Positions 57,484 to 64,000 of a DNA stretch of 64,000 nucleotides are shown here, in pieces. The notes under the pieces were generated by a model, which worked only from the letters and a program-made list of their open reading frames with translations, made no database searches and was not told the DNA's origin. Each line of letters starts with the position of its first letter. Position 1 is the first letter of the stretch. This stretch comes from Mesostigma viride (taxonomy: Eukaryota > Streptophyta > Mesostigmatophyceae > Mesostigmatales > Mesostigmataceae): positions 5,209,920 through 5,273,919 of the forward strand of contig RPFO01000041.1 in assembly GCA_009746045.1 (NCBI GenBank), read 5' to 3'. A program made the position numbers and the translations under genes.

Positions 57484-58198
57484 TGTAACAAGCAAAAATG
57501 ACTTTGTTGTTACATCCTTTGTTTTGTGAATGTTTGACTTTTATTCGAGGACTTTTGGATCAGTATTGGGAAAGTTATGAGGTTTCCAAGAAGGCGGTAC
57601 TTGAAACTTGTACTTTGTCAACCGACTGTTAGAAGCCCTTATTGGTCGTGGCCTGATCCACGTGGGGTTATAGTTTGTTGGTCGGTACTACCAAGTCTTA
57701 AATGTTCCTTTGGGACTTTGGTGCTTACTACAGATTCAGGATCTCATGTACAGATTCTGCCAGGCTGTTGGTGTTGTTGTTCTGTTTTGTGTGACTAGGA
57801 TGGATACGAGGATCTTGTTTAGAATTCCATGATTTTGATTGGTTCTCTTCAGGCTAAGGTTGAGGCATGCTCGACAAGCACGTCGATATCAAGGACGTGG
57901 GGTCGCCATTGTTGCTACGTTGGTTTTGATTCATCATGGTATAATAAAGCTTGTCTTTGTTGTCCATTCATAAGAGCCCCTTGGCTATAGACGTCCTTCA
58001 GTTCCACAGAGGTCGTCTATACACGAGCTTGTCTTTGTGTCTACAAGGGGTTGTGATTCCCTAAATCACGTGCTGTGGAATTTCCATCTCAACGTTGCTC
58101 GGATACTTGAAGTTCTGCAACTCAGGAAAGCAACCCAGGTAAAAGATCTTTCATATTTGGACTATGGATGATGCTGATGATCATTTTTAGTCGTTACA
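57484..58198 (+). repeat. Putative 5' LTR
   Basis: 715 bp from TGTAACAA to GTTACA, with the primer-binding site following after one base. Assigned from the terminal motifs and primer site only, as the partner LTR lies outside the window. The TGTAAC...GTTACA ends are shared with the LTRs at 49805 and 55974. Confidence 0.7.
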
Positions 58199-58425
58199 TT
58201 GGTATCGGGGATCTCTACTTTGGTGTTTCTCTTGAAGTTGTAACCTTCCGGGTAGTACAACGTTGATCAGATGTCTGTCATCCGAGAAGATTCATAGAGT
58301 TGCGGAAAACTTACGGTGATACAGAGAGAGACACATCCTTATGTGACTGTCTTACTCTTTAACACTGGAAGTCAGCCGTAACCGTTGTCTCTACTAGGCA
58401 GACGATCGCGACTTCATGTGGTAGT

Positions 58426-58683
58426 ATGAGTAGTTCGAAGACACAATCACCTTTACCCCCTATTAATCAAGGTGCAAGCGACCCGTCATCATCTCTTGAA
58501 CCCATTGCTAGGGAAGGTGCTGAGACAACTACTCATACTCCACGGCGTCAACTTAATTTCAATCGTACTTCTATGACTGAAGTGAGGCGGGTTACACAAT
58601 CACCTTCATCCCTACGGAACCAGGTGTGGGCAGTGGGCGACCTTCTTCTCCTTCACCTCTCCCTAGAAAAGGGTGTTGCATAA
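58426..58683 (+). pseudogene. Gag-like N-terminal fragment
   Basis: An 85-codon ORF (MSSSKTQSPLPPINQGASD...) at the position where gag should start, 230 bp after the primer site. It is Ser/Pro/Thr-rich with no domain. The frame ends early, and similar short pieces continue in other frames. The assignment rests on position only. Confidence 0.4.
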
Positions 58684-61600
58684 GCCATTATTAACGCACC
58701 ACTAAGTCACCGTCCCTTTCTTTAAACTCGTGCAATATTTCATTGACAAGCGTCCTTACTTACGGACTTTCGGCTGGCTGGCCGCATCGTGCTGAAGTCA
58801 GACCACCGCCCTGTCTGTCGTGGCTGCTGACGCCGCAGTCTCTGCCTAGCTCCAAACATCTTTATATATTAGCATTACGCAAGTGTTGCTACGTTTCGAG
58901 CAGGGCCATGCGGAGTGTTGGGCCAGTAGCTCAGCAGGTCCGGCTCCAGAATCCTGCTAGGAGCTGTCTTTTTTCCCTGCAGGCTCTGTTTTCGGCCAGG
59001 CCGACATGGCGCTACGGGTTATGGCTGAGCCGACGCACTGTTGCTGCCGACGGCACCTATCACCCGGTTTCCGGGTTGCGGCTGCACGCACGACCACCAC
59101 CGCGACCGCCTGACGACGTCGCCGTCTAAGGTTGTTTTTTTTTCCCGGTGCTGCTTTTCTTTGACGACATTTTTACGGTGTGGCTCAGGTTACACCTCGT
59201 GTCTTTTGAGGGTGGCTCCGGATGAGCGGACAGTAGGGATTCATGGCTGCCCTTTTTTACGCAAGGTTCCTTTTGCACTCACTTGACAATCTTTCAGGAT
59301 CCTTTTCTTCGGTGCATGGGCAGCCTACCCTTGCTGTTTAAGGACTGTGGCACGTCCTTAATTCACGCGTCGCCAAACATTTGTTTCAGTTGTGGGGGAA
59401 ACTCTTCCTTTTCTTGTTGAGCATCATGACAGTGGAGGCGTTCTAGGTTGAGCTTTGGTTCCTCCCACGTGTATGGTGGTTTGGTTTTGGTGGGGAGGAG
59501 AACAACGGCATTTGTGTTGTTCCCACTATCATCATGGTACTATGGGTAGGGCGAGCTCCCTAGGAGTTGTCCAGATTGGTGGCAGCTACGTCTGGTTACC
59601 CTGAGCAACTTTTTGCGGGGGAGTGGACATCCTGGATGTCTGCAATGTAATTTCCAGACGGCATCACACATGCCAGGGCAGAACAACAGCATTTACGGGG
59701 TTTCCACTATCATACTTGGACAGCTGTGTCTAGTTACCCTGAGAAAATTTCTGCGGGGGAGTGGATATCCCAGGTCTGCCAAAGGGTGCCAGATGCTATC
59801 ATGGAGGCATATGGCATGGTAGATGCCACCACATCAGGGGACATCGGGATACCTGCAGTGGGTTGTCCCCTAGAGGGTATCACACGTGCACCCATGAGTT
59901 GCCAGGTGTCTCTTGCATGGGTTGCCCACTTGCTAGACGGTGTCCTTTGACACATGTTCCCAGAGGGGGTGGACCACTTGCTTGACAACGTCCCTTTACA
60001 AGTGGGGTGTGGGTCACTTGCCAGTTGGGGCCCTTACCTGCGCCAGACCATTGTGACCACGCATTTACTTCTCCCAGGACATGATGGTTACCACTGCTTG
60101 TTGGCAGATGGTCCCTGTTGGGCCTAGGAGGTGCACTAGGACAGCAAGTATGGACACCAGGGCTGCTGTCATAGTTCTTATCTGTGAATATATCTGATAT
60201 AGTTCTCAGATCAGAATTTTTGACACTGGTCAAGGCGTTTTTAGGCCCATTTTTTCGACTTTTGGGCAATTCTGCTGGCTGTTGGACCACCTCAGGCCCT
60301 TGTGCTCCTCCGGCTTAGGAGTTCTGGCTACCTGGCACTTGGTAGTAGCCCTGTTCGAGTCTGCTATCTTAATAGGTTGGCAGTCTGTGGCTTGCCTACT
60401 AGGCAGTTTTTCTGAGTGCCATAGTGAAGAGTGCTGGCTCCTTCCTGCAGCCTGATTGACGTTTAGTCCGGGCAGTTGACAGCATGTGGTCCTTCTTCCA
60501 AGCAGCTTCTGGAGCCAGGCTCATTGGTGTCCGTCCCAGGCCTCCATAAAGCAGCTTAGTCACTTCCCCATAGCGTGATCGGCGCAAGCAGCTAGTCTTG
60601 GTTGTCCAGTCAGGCAACAGCTGTGTTGGATACCCACATGTGGGGGTGGTCCAACGCTGATTGGGCGTGGTGGCAGTAGCCTCTTGGGGGCTTGAGGCCA
60701 GTGGGGGATTGGAACATGTCTATGGCGGGCATGGTGCATGGAGGCTACGTTGGAGAGTACCCTGGTAGTGGACTAGTGCTGTTGGTGGCAACTGCAAGCA
60801 CTCATGGTGACGAGTGCCAGCACTCCTGGTGGCGACTACCAGCACTCATGGTGGGGCCTGAGAGCACTCGTGGTGGCGACTGCAAGCACTGCATGGTGGC
60901 CGCTGGCGACTCTGGTGACTTGGGGACGCCCAAGTGACGAGTATCTGTAATGCTGGTGCCTGCTCCTGACGCAGTGCTGGGTCCTGCCTGCTGGTGGACA
61001 TCAAGCCAGCCTTGTGCAGATGAGTAACCTCCTACCCTTGCTTTGCCCTGCTATGGACTTATTCTTGCTTGCATGGTGCCAGGATGGCTTGTTGTCTTGA
61101 TAGTACACCATCCGCCCTTGAGCTGATTGCTTGCACAGCATGATGGTTGTATGAATGGGACTGCTTGCACGGGGGGTCTGGCATCATGTTTGCATGGGTA
61201 GGATGTCCTTGTGGTTGGATGATGGGCGGGATCAACGGAGCTACAACTGTGGGGCCGGCTGGAATCTTTGGCATGACAGTGATGACAATGGTGCCCACTC
61301 CGTTGACTCTTAATTGAGGAGTTGGACTACTTGGTGCTGGGCGGGGGCTCACATGAGCTTAGAGGTGTGGGTTAGTTGGGGGACCCATTCAGCCCTCTAC
61401 CACCCTTACAACCTGCCTCATGTGCATCAGTATCCGTGGTACACTGACATTAATACCATTTGGCAGTCTACGTGGTCCACGGACATGGATACTACTTTCC
61501 ATGCTTTGACTAGGGGGACATGGTTCAGTCTACTTGCTAGGGCCCTGCCAAGCTGAGGGTGTATCTGTTTGATGACTGATGGCCTCATCCAGCATACCCT

Positions 61601-62529
61601 TACGCTGCCCTACTTGTGCAACCTTGTCTTGGGCTCCTTCGATCCTAATGCCCACATTACCTTGCATGGTAGTGCCACCTGGATGGATGCGGGGAGTGAT
61701 TTGTTGCTGGGGCCCTGCCAAGCTTGGGCACATCAGTTGGCTGATTGGTGATTGCTTTCAGTCTGCTCTCAAGCTGCCTTGTATGCAACTCTGTCTTGGA
61801 TGCTGTAGTTCCCACCCCATCTTTAGTCATGAGGTGCATAGGACGTCTTAATAGAGCGACCCTGCAGGCCACCAGTGGTTTAGTGGGCTGAGAGACTTGC
61901 CTCCCCCACCCTTCTCTGGTTGGCTGGGCCTCTGTCTTCATGCGTATCCCATGGCGTTTGTTCCTGCTAGGTCATGCTGTCAATCTTGGGAAGCTGATAC
62001 CAGGATTATTACAGCTTATTCTACGCAGAGGGGTGGAATTATTAGGCATGCTGGTAGTCTCCAGTTTACCAGTTATGCTGAGGGGGATTTGTGTGGGGAG
62101 CAGGGCGTGCAGGGGATTGGGCTGCACCTAGCCCTTGCATGGGGGTAGCGTGTGCTACGATTTACAAGTTGGGGCATACCGTTCATAATGCTGGTGAGGC
62201 ATTACTGATCTTCTGCTATCCCTCTCAAGGCTGTGGATGGTTTTCCCAGGCATCTTATGGAGAAATAGTGTGCCTTGTGATTATCATAGGCCACTGGCTA
62301 TGGGTTTGAGTGTACTAGCTACTAAGGAGATGTGGCTTTACCTCACTCTCACTCCTTTGGTGCGACTGGAGGGGGGGAATTTTGTTCTGGTGGGGAGGAG
62401 ATCTGTGAGGATCATAGCGTGGATTCACCCTGGGATTTCAGTTCATCCTGTCGGGCTCACCTCATAGATCCCTGACTATGTGGTATCCTGGTTTCGCTGG
62501 CCATCGGTGGGCTATTTTGGCTGTGCTTT
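58684..62529. other. Decayed retrotransposon interior
   Basis: No domain recognised. 59490-59830 holds two diverged copies of a roughly 190-bp block (GAACAAC.GCATTT, GTTACCCTGAG, GCGGGGGAGTGGA). 60785-60910 holds about five copies of a 24-bp unit built on CAGCACTCATGGTGG. Confidence 0.5.
60785..60910. repeat. 24-bp tandem repeat
   Basis: About five imperfect units of a (G)CAAGCACTCATGGTGGCGACT type. Confidence 0.8.
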
Positions 62530-62853
62530 GTGGCACCTCCCCAACCTGCTGACGGGTACCCACTGGTGACAACCCTGTCCACGGCCTCTCTTCATCATGG
62601 GTGTACTTCTGAGATACCCTTGATCTTCCTGAGGCGACCCTGTTGGCGACGTCTTCCTGCTGGATTGCTCCTGCCTCTTGGTGACTGCACTTCCACCTGG
62701 GGCGCTGTTGACGTTTCCTCGTTCCAGTTTGCGTGGACTGACGGGTGTCAGCAGGCCTTGGACTTGCTGCAGCAGAAGCTCACGCCAGCCCCTGTGTTAG
62801 GATTGAGCATTCTTGGAATCCACCCAGCCTGCTATGACCTGTTGGTGATCTGA
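62530..62853 (+). pseudogene. Ty3/Gypsy-type RT-RNase H fragment
   Basis: A 107-codon ORF whose second half has SSFQFAWTDGCQQALDLLQQKLTPAPVLGL. This is the strongly conserved linker between reverse transcriptase and RNase H in Ty3/Gypsy elements (F.WT..CQ.AF..LK..L..APVL). The YxDD region is not found upstream, and the RNase H Asp motif expected just downstream is missing. It is therefore a decayed fragment. Confidence 0.65.
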
Positions 62854-63773
62854 GGGAGGTCCCCAGTTGGGATGGATTGGGGATTTATTATGGCTCGGTT
62901 ACCTGCCACTCTGTTGTGGTGATACAGCATCTGTCCCTGACTACCTCTTCCCTTGAGAAGGGCTGGAATCTTTGGGTGTGCTGTGGTGACTAGCTTTGAT
63001 GAGCCTTGGACCCTGGCAGCCCAGTTAGTTATGGGGGTTGGCTGTATAGAGGGTTAGCCTTGCTACATGACACTCTGCTTCCTGCCCTGATCAAGCAGTG
63101 AGAGTTGTCAGTATTTCGTGGCATGGATCCCTGTGGATGACCCGTTATCCCTGGGAATGTCAGGCTTGTCTTTCACCCGTGGACTCTAGCTGAGGGAGGG
63201 TGGTGTCCCAGAACATGGAGTGGCCTCGCCTTGTTTGGCTTAGGTGCCTTGATCCTGTTTACTCCTTCTTGGATTCATGTGGACTCATTGAATCCGACGG
63301 GGATCTGAGTTGAGTGGGATGGACTCTGGTGGGAGTTTGGTTGGACTAAGCTGAGATGACATCCAGATTTTGGTGACCAGTTTCTGAGGATGGTTGAGGG
63401 GATCTGAGCTTGGATGGCACATGGAGAGTGACTTCTGTGTTGTACCCTCGACATATGGAGTGGTTCACCTAGGGCTTGATTCCTGGTATGATTAAGACAC
63501 GTGGGTCATGTTCTGCATGCACGTCTTCGTGTACCAGACCAATAGTATATACCTGGAGGTTTCTACCTTGGTGCTGCTGAGTGGCCTATGTGGATCATAG
63601 GAACTGCACGGGCCCCTGTGACCACTATGAGACTTTGGCCAAGGCGTTGGCTGCACTCAACAGAGAGGAGGGGGAGGTGAGCTCTGAAGGCTATGTGGAG
63701 GAGGTCCTATCTCAGCTGCACACAAGCCTGTATGAGAGTGGCTCCCCTTTTTGTGGCTCATCTGCTGCATAGG

Positions 63774-64000
63774 ATGTATGCATTGTCACCAGGACCTGAG
63801 ATTGACATGAGGCCTGCTGAGGGGCCGGTCATGCTGGCAGCCTTACCTGAGGCCTTGAAGGAGGCATTTACTCAGTTGCAGCCAGTGAGTATGGGAGAGG
63901 CTTCCTACATGGAGCTGTTGGAGTTTTCAGTTCAGAAGGGTGACTTTGATTTGGTTCCTTCTTCCTCCAGCTCTGCCAGAAGGTGTTTTCCTTTGGAGAC
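63774..64000 (+). CDS. Open reading segment running off the window
   Basis: An open frame from the ATG at 63774 to the window end: MYALSPGPEIDMRPAEGPV, LPEALKEAFTQLQPVSMGEASYMELLEFSVQKGDFDLVP. The frame is also open upstream (APLFVAHLLHR), overlapping the end of another frame (63581-63772, DHYETLAKALAALNREEGEV...). The two pieces may be one protein with a frameshift at about 63745. The helical, acidic character would fit a gag or a host protein; the family is unknown. Confidence 0.4.
   Translation, partial: MYALSPGPEIDMRPAEGPVMLAALPEALKEAFTQLQPVSMGEASYMELLEFSVQKGDFDLVPSSSSSARRCFPLE

Larger units (their letters stand above)
57484..64000 (+). mobile_element. LTR retrotransposon, 5' LTR and decayed interior, running off the window
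   Basis: The element starts with an LTR (57484-58198) and a primer-binding-like TTGGTATCGGGGATC. A short gag-like ORF begins at 58426. A Ty3/Gypsy-type RT/RNase H junction (FAWTDGCQQALDLLQQKLTPAPVL) lies at about 62724-62797. No 3' LTR is seen before 64000, so the right end is unknown. The interior has no long ORF. Confidence 0.7.

Overview
The window looks like nuclear DNA of a eukaryote, most likely a green alga of the Chlamydomonas/Volvox type. This is inferred from an intron-rich host gene with GC-rich exons, very repetitive introns, and two elements with the split direct repeats known from Volvox kangaroo and Chlamydomonas TOC elements. I see no bacterial-type gene clusters, no CRISPR array and no rRNA.

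Layout. 127-8048 (+) is the only host gene I recognise: a seven-exon gene for the catalytic subunit of mitochondrial NAD-dependent isocitrate dehydrogenase. Its introns hold a hAT transposon, microsatellites and minisatellites, and degenerate partial copies of neighbouring exons. From about 8 kb onwards almost everything interpretable is mobile DNA. 10335-10570 and 11466-11689 are 5'-truncated LINE insertions with clear target-site duplications. 12105-16224 is a 4.1-kb LINE (endonuclease plus reverse transcriptase) inserted near the end of a minus-strand DIRS element (about 12082-19040). That DIRS copy is itself broken by a 649-bp inverted-repeat element. 19.05-24.2 kb holds a CTGAG/CTCAG array, three copies of a roughly 0.7-0.85-kb repeat, and a TTGACA-rich segment.

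24235-29556 is a nearly complete plus-strand DIRS element with A1...B1-A2-B2 repeats, gag, RT/RNase H, a 2A-like motif and a tyrosine recombinase. 30932-31732 is an 800-bp ATC microsatellite. 32431-36187 is a second split-repeat element that appears non-coding. 36396-36801 is a small element with palindromic ends, and 37491-38847 is a hAT deletion derivative. About 41.4-44.0 kb is an unknown ORF split by a TTAA-flanked insertion.

From 44019 a Copia-like retrotransposon (gag, integrase, protease-like domain, RT, RNase H) runs to 57182. It is interrupted by a second hAT copy (47610-49092) and by a minus-strand LTR element (49805-56708) with nearly identical LTRs. A further LTR retrotransposon starts at 57484 and probably runs to the end of the window.

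Nested insertions with target-site duplications give a relative order for many events. Most element ORFs carry one-base frameshifts, often next to homopolymers, so decay and sequencing error cannot be fully separated from the sequence alone.
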